Part shown: one piece after another, positions 33,578 through 43,742 of the stretch
How positions within the stretch are numbered: the stretch's first letter is position 1
How the letters are laid out: every line of letters starts with the position of its first letter
Assembly: GCA_013388835.1 (NCBI GenBank)
Contig: JACAEL010000014.1
Location: 62,001-126,000 of the forward strand
Reading direction: 5' to 3'
From: Candidatus Thorarchaeota archaeon
Lineage (GTDB): Archaea; Asgardarchaeota; Thorarchaeia; Thorarchaeales; Thorarchaeaceae
Length of the DNA stretch: 64,000 nucleotides
Program-made: the position numbers and the translations under genes
The notes under the pieces: generated by a model
The model's input: only the letters and a program-made list of their open reading frames with translations
Databases searched by the model: none
What the model was told of the DNA's origin: nothing

Positions 33578-34015
33578 ATGCCTGACACAGTGTCCAAGAT
33601 AACTGCAAGACTGTTTCGGCTTGGCTTCAATGTGGAGCACATGACCACAGGGACTGGTCACGACTAGGACCGCCCTCCCTGTGTTCTGTTTGAGAGAGGG
33701 GCCTACCCGGGTGAGGAGGCGCATCTCTTCACAATTGCCGACATGACCGGCTGGCTACCGACATATGGCCGCCACAGATTCGATATCACTCTGATAGCCT
33801 TGGATAAGGACAGACTGCTGGATTCATGGGCCAGTCTTGTCAATGGCGCTCAGTGGCTGGCAACAGCGCTGCGCGACTACTATACACTTGTTAGGGATAA
33901 GGCAGCAGACCATCCCTACTGGCAACAGAGGGCCGCGTTCTCTTCATTGGCAAACTCCGCCGCCAGCTGTGGCGACCGTGAAGGGATGGACTCAGCTGAG
34001 TACCAGCCATCCTGA
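33578..34015 (+). pseudogene. Unknown ORF interrupted by one in-frame TAG
   Basis: A 145-codon frame starts at ATG 33578 after AAAGGAGATAG and ends at TGA 34015, broken only by TAG at 33665-33667. The product reads MPDTVSKITARLFRLGFNVE, then GHD-stop-DRPPCVLFERG, EEAHLFTIADMTGWL and a helical C-terminus, a coherent alpha/beta protein with no family recognised. TAG is used as a normal stop elsewhere in the window (uS19, for example), so a recent nonsense mutation is more likely than pyrrolysine insertion. Confidence 0.5.
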
Positions 34016-34062
34016 GACAGGTACTTGGTTCAGGTGTTGTTGTTCTCAACACGTTCTACCGT

Positions 34063-36360
34063 CTAGGGCTCCTCTTGTTTCTCCACTGTTCCATCCTCGA
34101 CTTCAGTGCTACCACTGCTGCTCTGTGACACCACTGGCAATGACAGTGTCAATTCGATTGTGTTGTCCTTCTCCCCTCTCAGAAGACCGACTGTCGTGGT
34201 CCCATGGAAGAGATGAGTCAGCTGTCTTGCAACAAAGAACTCTGGGCTCTGAGTGTGCCCCCCCTCTAGATAACGTCTAAGTAGATCTCTCTGGCGAACC
34301 GCATTCCCGCTGACAACGCGAATCTGAATTCTCAAATCCACCATCTGTTTCTCGTCAATCTTGGAGCGGTCAGTTCGTACAGACGCCCGAGTGTCCTTTC
34401 CGAACACTCTCACTATCCCCTTCAGCATATTGAGGACTAGATACGAGAGCAGTTCATTTGCTAGAACAAGACAGCTCTCTCTCTCGGTCTTGATATCAAT
34501 CTCCAGCTGTGCATCCGGAGCGACCTGTTTCAGCATGGCTCTTGCCTCTGTGAGACTGTCTGCAAGGTCCACACTGTCGAGCTGGTCCAGTCCGAATGCA
34601 TCTACTCCCTGCATCCCAACAAGCAGCCGTGCAACGTCATGTGCTCGCGAGATGCTTGTCAGAGCTGAAGCTATGCCGTTCAGTCTGGACTCATCAGTGT
34701 TGGTGTCTATGCTCAGAGTGTGCAAGACTTCCACCGCTGTCCTGTGGTGTCGCATGATCTCTCCCCGTGTCAGTTCGGAATAGAGTTCCGCACGGCTCTT
34801 CAGCTCCTGTGTCTCTCTTGAACTGCCCAGGTACAACCACGTCAATACGATTGGAGTTGCCGTTGCGACAGTGGCGAGAAGTCCTTCTGCTGCCCACCAT
34901 CCCGAAGTCCAGTCTGAGAAGTTGGCCCTCAGTAGCAGCGACACCAACCATAGTGACTGGGAGCTTACTGCCAGCCCCTCAACTGTGATCTTGCCACCTG
35001 ACTCCGCAGCCATCAGCATTAGGAAGCCTGCAAGAGAAAAGCCCCCAATGCTGCTCATGATTGTCAGCAGTACTCCTCCCAGGGGACTTGTGTGGAATCC
35101 CGGCATGGCTGCGAACAGTTGGCGCTGAATCAGTTCGCCCGCTATTAGCATCAGTACTACCGCCACGAAGCCTGGCCTGAAGTATCTATAGACCGTTGCC
35201 AGCCTTTCGTCTGTCAGGGGTCTCAGAATCCTGCGTATGGCGAACACAAGCGATGCGTTTGCCACAATGCCTCCAATCAGATATGGTACAACTGACTCGG
35301 TCACTCCATCAGGAAGAGGCAGAAACCTCAGGACCACAATGCTGAACTCAATCACCCCCCATGACAGGATCATGAACAGCACTGGAGCGCGATACCAAGC
35401 CACTACGCTCTTAGACCTTGAATACAAGACGGTCCCAACAGCGATACAACTCAGACCTGCGCCTAAGTGGATGAGTATGGTTGCAGCAGGGCTGTAGTAG
35501 CTCTCCAGAGCAAAGAACTCCTCAACCAGATGAGCGCTGATGAATGCAACGGGCGTGAACAAGACAAACATCATGACGGAGATGTAGGCTATGCGTTCAT
35601 TCACGCCAACGTATCTGAGGAACCGGTTTCCAGAGGCGATTCCCATGTACGCAAGCGCCGCACCCTCAGACCCCACTACCAGAACCCACAGTTCAGAGTG
35701 TGAGTTGTCTACTAGCAAGGAGGATATCAGAGAGACTACCATGAACGCAGATGCAAGCGCCATCCGGACATTGTAGTCTTCTCTCGGACCACCCCCTGAC
35801 AGGAACACTCCCACAGTTGCCAGTGATAACACGATTCCTGCTAGACCAGCAATCAACACGGCCGAAGTGATGAGCGCTTCAACTGGCATGAGAACTGCAG
35901 TCAGCATACTTCCACACCAGATGAGTAGCATTGCGAGAACGATACTGTTTTGCATAGGCTGCCGCGTCCTGAGTGATACCTCCGTGGAGACGTTCGCCCC
36001 AGTCTTGGCAGCAGCGAACAGAGTCAGGCTCATGAGTGTCAGCTGTGTCAGCACGGGTAGCTTGCCCTTTTCATTGGCGTACAGTACTGGTCCAGTTCCA
36101 GTGATGCTGAGGACTGCAAGGGATAGATGGACGAGTGCTGCAAAGACCGTGCAAGCGAACAGGAACCGGTACGACGCTGAGGCGCTTGTTCTGGCTTCGC
36201 CCACGGTGCAGGCTGCAGCAACAATCGCCATGACACAGAGTGCGGAGCTTATCGCCTGCGAAGACCCGTATGTTCCAGTGGGTGGACTGCTTGCGTATAG
36301 CAGATAGACTGCGAGTGAAACCAATGCCGTACCGATAGCGGTTCTTACCAGCGCCTGCAT
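34063..36360 (-). CDS. Multi-pass membrane protein with degenerate histidine-kinase-like C-terminus
   Basis: About 765 aa. The first ~520 residues contain roughly 14 hydrophobic helices arranged like a seven-helix sensor repeated. After a short linker, residues ~535-750 resemble a histidine kinase core: a dimerisation-type helix (LTRGEIMRHHRTAVEVLHTL, with His in an HHRT context), a long helical region, an N-box-like NELLSYLVLNMLKGIVRVFG, and FFVARQLTHLFHGTTTVGLL near the end. The DxGxG boxes are not evident, so ATP binding may be lost. ATG 36360 is chosen with GAGG 9 nt upstream. Confidence 0.6.
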   Translation of the reverse strand: MQALVRTAIGTALVSLAVYLLYASSPPTGTYGSSQAISSALCVMAIVAAACTVGEARTSASASYRFLFACTVFAALVHLSLAVLSITGTGPVLYANEKGKLPVLTQLTLMSLTLFAAAKTGANVSTEVSLRTRQPMQNSIVLAMLLIWCGSMLTAVLMPVEALITSAVLIAGLAGIVLSLATVGVFLSGGGPREDYNVRMALASAFMVVSLISSLLVDNSHSELWVLVVGSEGAALAYMGIASGNRFLRYVGVNERIAYISVMMFVLFTPVAFISAHLVEEFFALESYYSPAATILIHLGAGLSCIAVGTVLYSRSKSVVAWYRAPVLFMILSWGVIEFSIVVLRFLPLPDGVTESVVPYLIGGIVANASLVFAIRRILRPLTDERLATVYRYFRPGFVAVVLMLIAGELIQRQLFAAMPGFHTSPLGGVLLTIMSSIGGFSLAGFLMLMAAESGGKITVEGLAVSSQSLWLVSLLLRANFSDWTSGWWAAEGLLATVATATPIVLTWLYLGSSRETQELKSRAELYSELTRGEIMRHHRTAVEVLHTLSIDTNTDESRLNGIASALTSISRAHDVARLLVGMQGVDAFGLDQLDSVDLADSLTEARAMLKQVAPDAQLEIDIKTERESCLVLANELLSYLVLNMLKGIVRVFGKDTRASVRTDRSKIDEKQMVDLRIQIRVVSGNAVRQRDLLRRYLEGGHTQSPEFFVARQLTHLFHGTTTVGLLRGEKDNTIELTLSLPVVSQSSSGSTEVEDGTVEKQEEP

Positions 36361-36659
36361 ACTGCAACACATCCTCGTCCTTCGCAATTACCACACAGAC
36401 TTCTGAGAAAAAGGTTGTTCGTACGACATTCCACTTGACCAATCTATCACGCTGGTCAGTCCTTGGTGATGCGTGGTCTCGACAGTACTGGTCTCCCGCC
36501 CGATGTGTGTGCAGAGTTCTGTCTTCGACGCGAGGACACTCCCGCCAGAACACCATTCGGATGAGTCCTGATGCCCGTTTGCTTATGTACGTTGTTCCCG
36601 CATGTGAGCTGCCCATCTGACTTCAGAGGAACCACAAATGATAGAGGAAGAAAGAGAAG

Positions 36660-36682
36660 GGAAAGGGGTTGCACCCCTTTCC
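36660..36682 (-). terminator. Terminator of the eight-helix membrane protein gene
   Basis: GGAAAGGGGT and ACCCCTTTCC form a perfect 10-bp stem with a 3-nt TGC loop. On the minus strand it lies 10 nt after the stop at 36693 and is followed by TTCTCTTTCTTCC, a pyrimidine-rich tail, giving a strong terminator. Confidence 0.75.
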
Positions 36683-36692
36683 GGTAGAAGAC

Positions 36693-37535
36693 TTACTGCT
36701 TCTCTACAATCTTATTCATGCCATAGATGTAGAGGACGAGCAACAGGAACGCAACCAGACTCCCAGCAGTCAGAGCGCCCACATCGGCGAAGAATCCTAT
36801 CGAGGTCGCATACGTTGCGGATTGCCATGGTGGTATCCCTGTGGTCGAGCCTGGGTGGACCATAACGTTGAAGGTGATTCCTAGCAGGAATACTATCACC
36901 ATCAAGATGTAGAATACCTTAGATAGCTTGCCGAAGAGTTCGCCCGCCTTGCCGCTCATCATCGTCTTGAGGATGTTCAATGCACCGTAGACTAGGAGTA
37001 TGAAGCCGAATACAACCATCAGGCCTCCTCCAATATAGATGAACTGCGGCATCACATGGTTGTAACTGATGGTTCCGATGAAGTCGTCCAAGACCCAGTT
37101 GGCATAGAATGCTGTTGCAAGAATAATGAACAGTCCCTTGAGGATGTGCATCAGGCTCTTGATCATGTCCTTCTGCGCTTCCTTCTTCTTCATCAGGAAT
37201 GGAGTGATGAAGAACAGGACACCAACTATGAGTGTCATGAGGGCGGACATCATTGCATTAGACAAGGGCGATGTTGTCAGCATCCATACCACTGAGTTGA
37301 GGATAATTGCAAGTCCCAAGCAGTACCATGCCGTGTCCTCTTCGCCAATGCCGTAGAATAGCGGGAACAGAACACCTAGGACCAGTGTGAAGTAGTATAT
37401 CCATAGGTGAAGTGCACCCCAATCGTCCACCAAGGGAGACATATATGTGTAGGGCATGTAGATGAGGAAGAACAGCACCAACGCCATCGCTGAGAGGTAC
37501 AGGATGAGCGTCTTGAAGTTCATTTCACTACTCAT
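36693..37535 (-). CDS. Predicted eight-helix membrane protein
   Basis: 280-aa highly hydrophobic protein with about eight helices; charged loops KKKEAQKDMIKSL and SGKAGELFGKLSK face the cytoplasm. No family recognised and no catalytic pattern evident. A single gene flanked by a terminator at its 3' end and a 316-nt gap at its 5' end, so it is probably monocistronic. ATG 37535, with an alternative Met five codons in. Confidence 0.6.
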   Translation of the reverse strand: MSSEMNFKTLILYLSAMALVLFFLIYMPYTYMSPLVDDWGALHLWIYYFTLVLGVLFPLFYGIGEEDTAWYCLGLAIILNSVVWMLTTSPLSNAMMSALMTLIVGVLFFITPFLMKKKEAQKDMIKSLMHILKGLFIILATAFYANWVLDDFIGTISYNHVMPQFIYIGGGLMVVFGFILLVYGALNILKTMMSGKAGELFGKLSKVFYILMVIVFLLGITFNVMVHPGSTTGIPPWQSATYATSIGFFADVGALTAGSLVAFLLLVLYIYGMNKIVEKQ

Positions 37536-37851
37536 ATCTTACTCCTCTATGGGCCTTGCGGCCTTAGTTTGAGTGCTACTACGGTTGCTGAACCAAGATA
37601 AATGACTTCTGGATTCTTGCAAATGTTATTCGACGAAACACGAAGACCGTCTACTGGTTCTAAGAATGTGTGTACAATCCAAATCTAGACACAACAATTG
37701 TGAAGGCGAGTATGATCACTCCACTCACACAATAGCCTCGCGGTGCTGCTCATGACGGTGGATTGATCTGGCAGTGCAGGAATATGCGTTGCGAGATGAC
37801 TGCAACGGAATGCCTGCGGAATGAATTCTGCGACCATCGGCACCGTGAACT
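37536..37851. other. Gene-free stretch between membrane protein and msrB
   Basis: No convincing ORF on either strand. The A/T-rich part nearest 37536 presumably holds the promoter of the minus-strand membrane protein gene. CACAA-CAA-TTGTG near 37690 is a small inverted repeat of uncertain meaning. Confidence 0.4.
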
Positions 37852-38280
37852 TCACACGTCCTGTCCCTCAGGTTGCCCTCTGTCTCTTGTCTGGTCCCTG
37901 AACTGCAGGGCCACCGAGTTGATGCAATATCTGAGTCCTGTAGGCCCCGGTCCATCGTCAAAGAGATGTCCCAGGTGTCCTCCACATCTCCTACAGAGCA
38001 CCTCGATGCGTTTCATTCCATGACTATTGTCGACTCTTGTGATAATACTGTCCTCGGAGATCTTATCCCAGAAACTCGGCCAACCGGACCCAGAATAGAA
38101 CTTGGTTTCAGACCGGAAGAGCTCATTTCCGCATCCTGCGCACACATAGACGCCATTGCCTTTGTGATGGACGTACTCGCCTGTAAAAGGTCGTTCGGTT
38201 GCCTTCTGTCGGAGTACTCGATACTGATCAGCTGTCAGAACAAGCTTCCATTCTTCCTCCGACCTTTCTATTGTATCCAT
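37852..38280 (-). CDS. msrB: Peptide methionine-R-sulfoxide reductase MsrB
   Basis: Reduces methionine-R-sulfoxide. Two CxxC zinc motifs (VCAGCGNELF and LCRRCGGHLGHLF), the SGSGWPSFWD signature, and the catalytic Cys in LRYCINSVALQF identify the family. 142 aa from ATG 38280 is the normal length; the frame extends 17 codons upstream. It complements msrA at 3.4 kb, giving both stereospecific repair activities. Confidence 0.93.
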   Translation of the reverse strand: MDTIERSEEEWKLVLTADQYRVLRQKATERPFTGEYVHHKGNGVYVCAGCGNELFRSETKFYSGSGWPSFWDKISEDSIITRVDNSHGMKRIEVLCRRCGGHLGHLFDDGPGPTGLRYCINSVALQFRDQTRDRGQPEGQDV

Positions 38281-38610
38281 TACTAAAACAGCACCTCGTG
38301 CAGAACTTGACTGATTCACCATAGTAAACACCCCTCAAGACCTTAGTGGTATGGCTGTGTGTCCAGAGGAGGCTGCTTACGAGTGATTTCCAACAGCTCA
38401 TTTCCAATTGAACAGCGTCTGACGCAGAAGTGTTGTCACACTTCGTTAGCAGCATTGGGGCCCGTTGTGGATGTCCGTTGAAGTGTCGGAGTACTTCGGT
38501 TGCATTGTTTCCGCGTCCACACATACAGATCCTCTACTGACTGCGTCTGTGGACTTGCTGATGCCGAGAGTAGCGTTACTCTTTTGAATGACTCTCCAGT
38601 CCCCCAAGAC

Positions 38611-39075
38611 ATGGCAGGCATACCGATACAGGAGTTTTGGCCAGAATCCGCAACCTTCTGCTGGGGCTGCGGAAAGAACAACCGTCATGGTCTGCAGCTC
38701 AAGAGCTACTGGGACGCGGACGAGACAGTTGCCACATGGCATCCTCAGGACTATCACCTCGCTTTCCCTGGTGTCCTGAATGGCGGCATAATAGCCACAC
38801 TCATAGACTGTCACGGGACTGGCACAGCCAACGCGGCAGCACATAGGGAGGCTGGTGGCCATCCGAGTCAATTGATCCACGTCACGTCGTCCCTCTCTGT
38901 GAAGTATCTCCGCCCCACACCGATGGACGCTCCAGTCACTCTGAGAGCACGAATCCGAGAGAAGGACGGAAGGCGCACTGTGGTTGACTGTGAGCTCTAT
39001 TCCGGTAGTCTTCTATGCGCTGTAGGCGAGGTCAGGACTGTCTGCGTCGATGCAGAGAAGTTCTTGGGCTCCTGA
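38611..39075 (+). CDS. PaaI-like hotdog-fold thioesterase
   Basis: 154-aa acyl-CoA thioesterase-like protein. FCWGCGKNNRHGLQLKSYW at the N-terminus and HLAFPGVLNGGIIATLIDCHGTG followed by SVKYLRPTPMDAPVTLRARI are typical of the hotdog family; the GVLNGG-IATLID helix carries the usual catalytic acidic residue. ATG 38611 is chosen; TTG 38584 is in frame. Acyl substrate unknown, but it could act on the same acyl-CoA pool as the acyl-CoA dehydrogenase at 55 kb. Confidence 0.85.
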   Translation: MAGIPIQEFWPESATFCWGCGKNNRHGLQLKSYWDADETVATWHPQDYHLAFPGVLNGGIIATLIDCHGTGTANAAAHREAGGHPSQLIHVTSSLSVKYLRPTPMDAPVTLRARIREKDGRRTVVDCELYSGSLLCAVGEVRTVCVDAEKFLGS

Positions 39076-39263
39076 CGCGGTGGCCCTATGCTCTCATTGC
39101 CGAATACACGTGACACCCGTTTCATCTCGTTCCGAAGGCAGCGCCTTTCCTGTAGTGAACTACCATCTGCAGACCATGTTGGTGTGCGAAGGCGACTCCT
39201 TTCGTCTGGCTTGTACCAGCGACGTCAAGCGTCCACTCTATTGTCTTGGTGCTTTCGTCGTGT

Positions 39264-42164
39264 TCAATCGGTGTCGCTCTGTTCTACGCCAGTCCCTCCT
39301 CTGTGATGACCAAAGACCTTGTATGCGGGGACTAGCAGACCAAGTGATGTCAGAGCCGCAATTGCAAGCCACTCCATGGCACTCAGCGCAACCGTTCCAA
39401 GTGCGAACTGCAGGGGTGGAAAGACGACGACTGAAACTGACAGAGACAGCGAGAACAGGACTGCTGCAATCAGGTGCTTGGAGCCTCGAATGTGCGTCTT
39501 CCAGACCGGATTGTATTCGTCCCGGCAATTCCAGATGAATGCCAGCTGGTATATCACTAGGGCTATGAAGGCGTTTGTTCTTGCTCTCTCCACCACAGGC
39601 TGTGATGCCGCAAGGCTCCAGTCCATGGCAGGTCCAGTGATTCCGGGCACATAGCCTACCTGTGACCAGATGCTTCCGAGGAAGATGGCGGCCGTAATGA
39701 GTGCACCAAGGAATCCTCCAAGTGCAATCAGTTTCACCATTCCCGCGTCGAGTATGCGCTGCCCGGGTCTTCTCGGCGGCCTGTCCATAATCCCTCTCTC
39801 CGGTGGGTCAACACCGAGGGCGAGGGCCGGCAGGCCGTCGGTGACGAGATTGATCCAGAGTATCTGTACGGGCAGAAGCGGTATTGGAAGTCCTAGGATT
39901 ATCATTGCGAACACGAAGACTACCTCGCCAGTGTTGGTCGAGAGTAGGAAACGCACGAACTTCCGAATATTGGCATACACTTCACGACCGGTTTCTATCG
40001 CTGCGACAATGGTGGCGAAGTTGTCATCAAGGAGTACCAGGTCCGACGACTCCTTCGTGACATCAGCCCCTCTGATTCCCATCGCGACGCCCACATCTGC
40101 GCTCTTGATGGCTGGAGCGTCGTTGACACCATCGCCCGTCATGGCCACCACATGGCCTCGGGCCTTCAGAGCCCCTACAATCCTCAGCTTGTGCTCCGGA
40201 GCCACTCTTGCAAACACGCTAGTGCTATGGACCGCCTCCTTCAGAGCCTCATCAGTCATTGACTGGATTCGTGAGCCTCCTATGACTGAGGCATTGTCAT
40301 CGGCAAGACCAACCCGTCCGGCTATGGCTTGGGCTGTGAGTTCATGGTCCCCCGTTATCATGATCGGTCTGATGCCTGCTCGGCGACACTTCCTTACCGC
40401 TTCGTAGACCTCGTCGCGTGGGGGATCCATCATTCCGACCAGTCCAACGAAGACCAGTTCTCGTTCGACTTCCTCTGGCGACATGGAAGAGGAGTAATCA
40501 TCCAGTCTCCTGTATGCAAATCCTAACACGCGCATGGCACAGGCTGCCATGCCGTTACTGACAGCCATGAGCCTCTCCTTGTCGGCCGCATTCATGGGCC
40601 GTTCGATGCCTGCTTCGAGAATCCGGTCTGAGTATGGAATCAGAGCTTCAGGGGCTCCCTTTGTCAGTGCGAGCATGACCCCTGTATTCGTTCTGACTAT
40701 GCTGGTCATTCTCTTCCGTTCAGAAGTGAATTCAATCTCGGTGACCTGTTCGTGCTTTCCAATCGCTGATGCGCGAGCAAGTCCACCCTTTTCTGCAAGC
40801 ACAAGGAGTGCTCCTTCTGTCGGGTCTCCAACCAACTTCCAAGCACCCTGCACCGAGCTGTCAGGCTCTAGGACTGCATTGTTGCAGAGCTGACATATCT
40901 CGAAAAGTCTGGCGAGATGCGGGTCCTCACTGGGTGAGCTGACCCTCTCTCCACTCGTGATTGCTTCACACTCGTGCTGTTCCTGTGTGAGGTAGAACGC
41001 GCCTGCGTTGTTGTAGCCACTTCCAGTCACGGCATACATGGTCCTGTTCACATAGACCTGCCGCACGGTCATCTCGTTCTTTGTGATTGTCCCTGTCTTG
41101 TCCGAGCAGATGATGGTGACTGAGCCCAGTGTTTCGACAGATGGGAGTCTTCTGACAACTGCATTCTTCTTCACCATCCGCTGCACTCCTATGGCCAGAG
41201 TGACAGTCACCACAGCCGGCAGACCTTCTGGGACCGCAGCAACTGCTAGTGCGACAGCCACAAACAGTGACTCGGTCCAGTCCTGATATACAATGATGAA
41301 CACTTCCGTGAAGAAGATGAGGACGCTCAAGCAGACTACGAGGATTCCCAGCCTCCTGCCCAAGTCCGCCAAGTCGTGCTGCAGAGGTGTCATCTCTTTC
41401 TTGGTCTCTTGCACGAGGGTGGCTATCCTGCCGAACTCGGTACTCATACCTGTGGTTGTCACAAGTGCGGTCCCTTTTCCAGAGGTGACAATGGTGCTCT
41501 GAAAGACCATGTTCACCATGTCTCCCAGTGGTGGTCGCTCGGTCGGGATGGGTTCGGTCGACTTACCGACCGGGACGGACTCGCCAGTGAATGCAGACTC
41601 GTCCACTGATAGGCCCACTGCCGATATGAGTCGTGCATCCGCGGGAATCCTGTCACCAGACTCGAACGCCACCAAGTCTCCCGGGACTATATCGGCAGAG
41701 TCCACCTCCTGCCACCGGCCGTTTCTCCTCACGCGTGCTCTGGGTGCTGCAAGCTCTTTGAGGCTCTCTAGGGCCTTCTCTGACTTGTACTCTTGGACGA
41801 ATCCGAATACGGCGTTGAGCATCAGGATTGCAAGGATCACAATTGCGTCTATTGGCGCCTCTTCTTCGTGCGAGCCGTGTATAGAGAAGATGACTAGGGA
41901 GACCGCCACAGCGATGAGCAGGATCACCACCATCGGGTTTGTGAATTGCTCGAGGAACATTCGCAGCGGTCCTCTTCGTTTTGCCTCCTCAATTCGATTT
42001 GGTCCAAATTGAGAGAGCCGCTCTCGAGCCTCATCGTCCGTCAGGCCGTCCTCTGTAGTTCCAAGCCTCCTGAACAGCTCGTCCTGTGTATATGAGTGCC
42101 AACTCTCTGACGACAACGCGACCAAGCTCGCGCTTCCAGTCAATGCCCTATTGAACCTATTCAA
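39264..42164 (-). CDS. SERCA/PMCA-type calcium-transporting P-type ATPase
   Basis: 966-aa P-type (P2A) ATPase. Actuator TGES (193-196), phosphorylation site [12 protein letters not shown] (Asp355), nucleotide-binding KGAPE, and [22 protein letters not shown] hinge are intact. Calcium-site residues are present: VPEGLP in M4 (311-316), STNTGEVVF in M5 and [16 protein letters not shown] in M6, the site II pattern of SERCA. N-terminal cation-ATPase domain ([15 protein letters not shown]...[11 protein letters not shown]) and ten helices are seen. It likely exports Ca2+ from the cytoplasm. A CaCA-family antiporter gene lies divergently next door, supporting calcium homeostasis. Confidence 0.93.
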   Translation of the reverse strand: MNRFNRALTGSASLVALSSESWHSYTQDELFRRLGTTEDGLTDDEARERLSQFGPNRIEEAKRRGPLRMFLEQFTNPMVVILLIAVAVSLVIFSIHGSHEEEAPIDAIVILAILMLNAVFGFVQEYKSEKALESLKELAAPRARVRRNGRWQEVDSADIVPGDLVAFESGDRIPADARLISAVGLSVDESAFTGESVPVGKSTEPIPTERPPLGDMVNMVFQSTIVTSGKGTALVTTTGMSTEFGRIATLVQETKKEMTPLQHDLADLGRRLGILVVCLSVLIFFTEVFIIVYQDWTESLFVAVALAVAAVPEGLPAVVTVTLAIGVQRMVKKNAVVRRLPSVETLGSVTIICSDKTGTITKNEMTVRQVYVNRTMYAVTGSGYNNAGAFYLTQEQHECEAITSGERVSSPSEDPHLARLFEICQLCNNAVLEPDSSVQGAWKLVGDPTEGALLVLAEKGGLARASAIGKHEQVTEIEFTSERKRMTSIVRTNTGVMLALTKGAPEALIPYSDRILEAGIERPMNAADKERLMAVSNGMAACAMRVLGFAYRRLDDYSSSMSPEEVERELVFVGLVGMMDPPRDEVYEAVRKCRRAGIRPIMITGDHELTAQAIAGRVGLADDNASVIGGSRIQSMTDEALKEAVHSTSVFARVAPEHKLRIVGALKARGHVVAMTGDGVNDAPAIKSADVGVAMGIRGADVTKESSDLVLLDDNFATIVAAIETGREVYANIRKFVRFLLSTNTGEVVFVFAMIILGLPIPLLPVQILWINLVTDGLPALALGVDPPERGIMDRPPRRPGQRILDAGMVKLIALGGFLGALITAAIFLGSIWSQVGYVPGITGPAMDWSLAASQPVVERARTNAFIALVIYQLAFIWNCRDEYNPVWKTHIRGSKHLIAAVLFSLSLSVSVVVFPPLQFALGTVALSAMEWLAIAALTSLGLLVPAYKVFGHHRGGTGVEQSDTD

Positions 42165-42471
42165 ATGGCCCTGTCTTGCCGTTCTCTGGATGTCTGTGAC
42201 GTCAGCCCGAAGAGGTCCTAACTGACTGATGTCTATGACGACTCGAGTCTGAGGGAGTGTTTCTCGGGAAACCCCTATCAGGTGGTCTTGGTATTAAGAA
42301 GGTCGAGGTCACCATATTGGTCCGTCTGACCAAGGTACAGTCAAGACCATCGATGGATTGGTATAGATGGAGCCCCTCAGAAACAGGTCGAAGGCCGCCA
42401 TAGTACCTCGCATGTATACTCACTGCCAGCATGTTTAAAGCGGACGAGCAGAGCTAGGGCTGGATTACGCA

Positions 42472-43440
42472 TTGACTGGCCTTCTCCTGTCTATTGTGGT
42501 CTTCATCGCGTCCTACGTAGCGATATGCATTCTAGCCGATGCAGTAATCAACTCGCTGATAGAGTCAAGCAGGACATTCAGTGTGTCACCAGTGGTACTT
42601 GGTCTTCTAGTGCTAGGAGTTGACATCGAAGAGTCCATGGTGTCGCTTGTTGCAGTGGTGGCTGGGCTCCCATATCTATCACTTGGCAACCTGATTGGCA
42701 ACACCGTAATTGCACTGGGGATTGCCATCGGGCTGCCTGCTTTGTTCATGACTGTCCGCACAGAGCCGATGCCTTCATTCTATCCCATGGTGTTCTCCGT
42801 ATGCGGCGCGTTAGTGGTCATCTCCATGGTGTTTCCCAGTGTACTCTGGCTTCTCGGAATGACGTGCTTGGCAGTGTTTCTCGTCTACCTGATACAGACG
42901 AGGCGTCTTCAGAGTATGTACAAAGAGGCCATCGTCACGACGGCTTCGAATGATGTGCCATCTCTTACAGCCAGACCAAGACTCCGCGCCCGTAGTATTA
43001 TACGTCTGCTAGTGGGACTTGTTCTACTGCTTGTCAGTGCAGATATACTCGTCACTAGTGCCGGATGGATCATAGTGGAGACCGGTCTCAGTGAGAGTTA
43101 TCTGGGGCTTGTCGTCACAGCCTTTGCTACCAACGCGGAAGAGATGTGGCTCACAGTCAGTTCAGTACGCAGGGGGCATACTGAGCTGGGAATGAGCGCT
43201 CAGGTGGGCAAGATACTTTGGAACCTAGCGCTGGTATATGGTGTCTGCAGTGTTATTGCCGGTAGTGTCGCCTTCAATGCCATGATGACCACTGCAGCCC
43301 TTGTCCTGGCGATAGCGATGGCAGTGACCACGATGGTCCTCTCGAGAGGTGTCGTGAGTAAGAAGACTGGTTTCGTCCTTGTGCTACTCATGCTCGTCTT
43401 TGTGTCTGTCAGTTCTCTACTGGCAGTGGCTTCTCCTTAA
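42472..43440 (+). CDS. CaCA-family cation exchanger (Na+/Ca2+ exchanger-like)
   Basis: 322-aa membrane protein with about ten helices and two alpha-repeats. Alpha-1 is VLGVDIEESMVSLVAVVAG with LGNLIGNTVIALG; alpha-2 is VVTAFATNAEEMWLTVSSV with MSAQVGKILWNLALV. The acidic pair in each repeat (EE in place of the commoner PE/TS-E) fits a divalent cation exchanger. Starts at TTG 42472 with a weak TATA-like TGTTTAAAG 35-40 nt upstream. Together with the divergent Ca2+ ATPase it suggests a calcium-export locus. Confidence 0.75.
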   Translation: MTGLLLSIVVFIASYVAICILADAVINSLIESSRTFSVSPVVLGLLVLGVDIEESMVSLVAVVAGLPYLSLGNLIGNTVIALGIAIGLPALFMTVRTEPMPSFYPMVFSVCGALVVISMVFPSVLWLLGMTCLAVFLVYLIQTRRLQSMYKEAIVTTASNDVPSLTARPRLRARSIIRLLVGLVLLLVSADILVTSAGWIIVETGLSESYLGLVVTAFATNAEEMWLTVSSVRRGHTELGMSAQVGKILWNLALVYGVCSVIAGSVAFNAMMTTAALVLAIAMAVTTMVLSRGVVSKKTGFVLVLLMLVFVSVSSLLAVASP

Positions 43441-43742
43441 TGGTCTGCATATTGCTTGTGCAGAGCACAGGCGGTCTCACAGCTTCATCAGTCTACTGTC
43501 GCAAGTGTACTCGCCCACTACGAATCATGTGCCGCAACACCAGTGGGATATGCTCAGCTGAAGATGCGCTGGATTCGACTGTCAGTTCGGTAGTTGCAAC
43601 CAGCTGGAGAATCTCGGGACTCTCACAGTTCACCAAAGGAGTGAGGAGTCGGGAATCTCAGACTGAGCCTCACGAACCGCTTGCAGATGTGCTTAAGTTC
43701 TCGCAGTGTTTCGTTCGCCCGACGCTGAGCGATGCACCATGA
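43440..43742 (+). CDS. Small Cys-containing ORF coupled at both ends
   Basis: 100-codon frame whose ATG overlaps the exchanger's TAA (TAATG) and whose TGA overlaps the MBL gene's ATG (ATGA). The product has SVYCRKCTRPLRIMCRN then GICS, a possible metal-binding cluster, and no family similarity. The double overlap is what a real operon gene would show, but amino-acid composition is unusual and a TATA-like box for the MBL gene lies inside, so it may be chance. Confidence 0.35.
   Translation: MVCILLVQSTGGLTASSVYCRKCTRPLRIMCRNTSGICSAEDALDSTVSSVVATSWRISGLSQFTKGVRSRESQTEPHEPLADVLKFSQCFVRPTLSDAP

Noticed and set aside
33665-33667. In-frame TAG as pyrrolysine codon
   Set aside because: TAG serves as ordinary stop in uS19 and other genes here, and no Pyl genes or methylamine methyltransferase are in the window.
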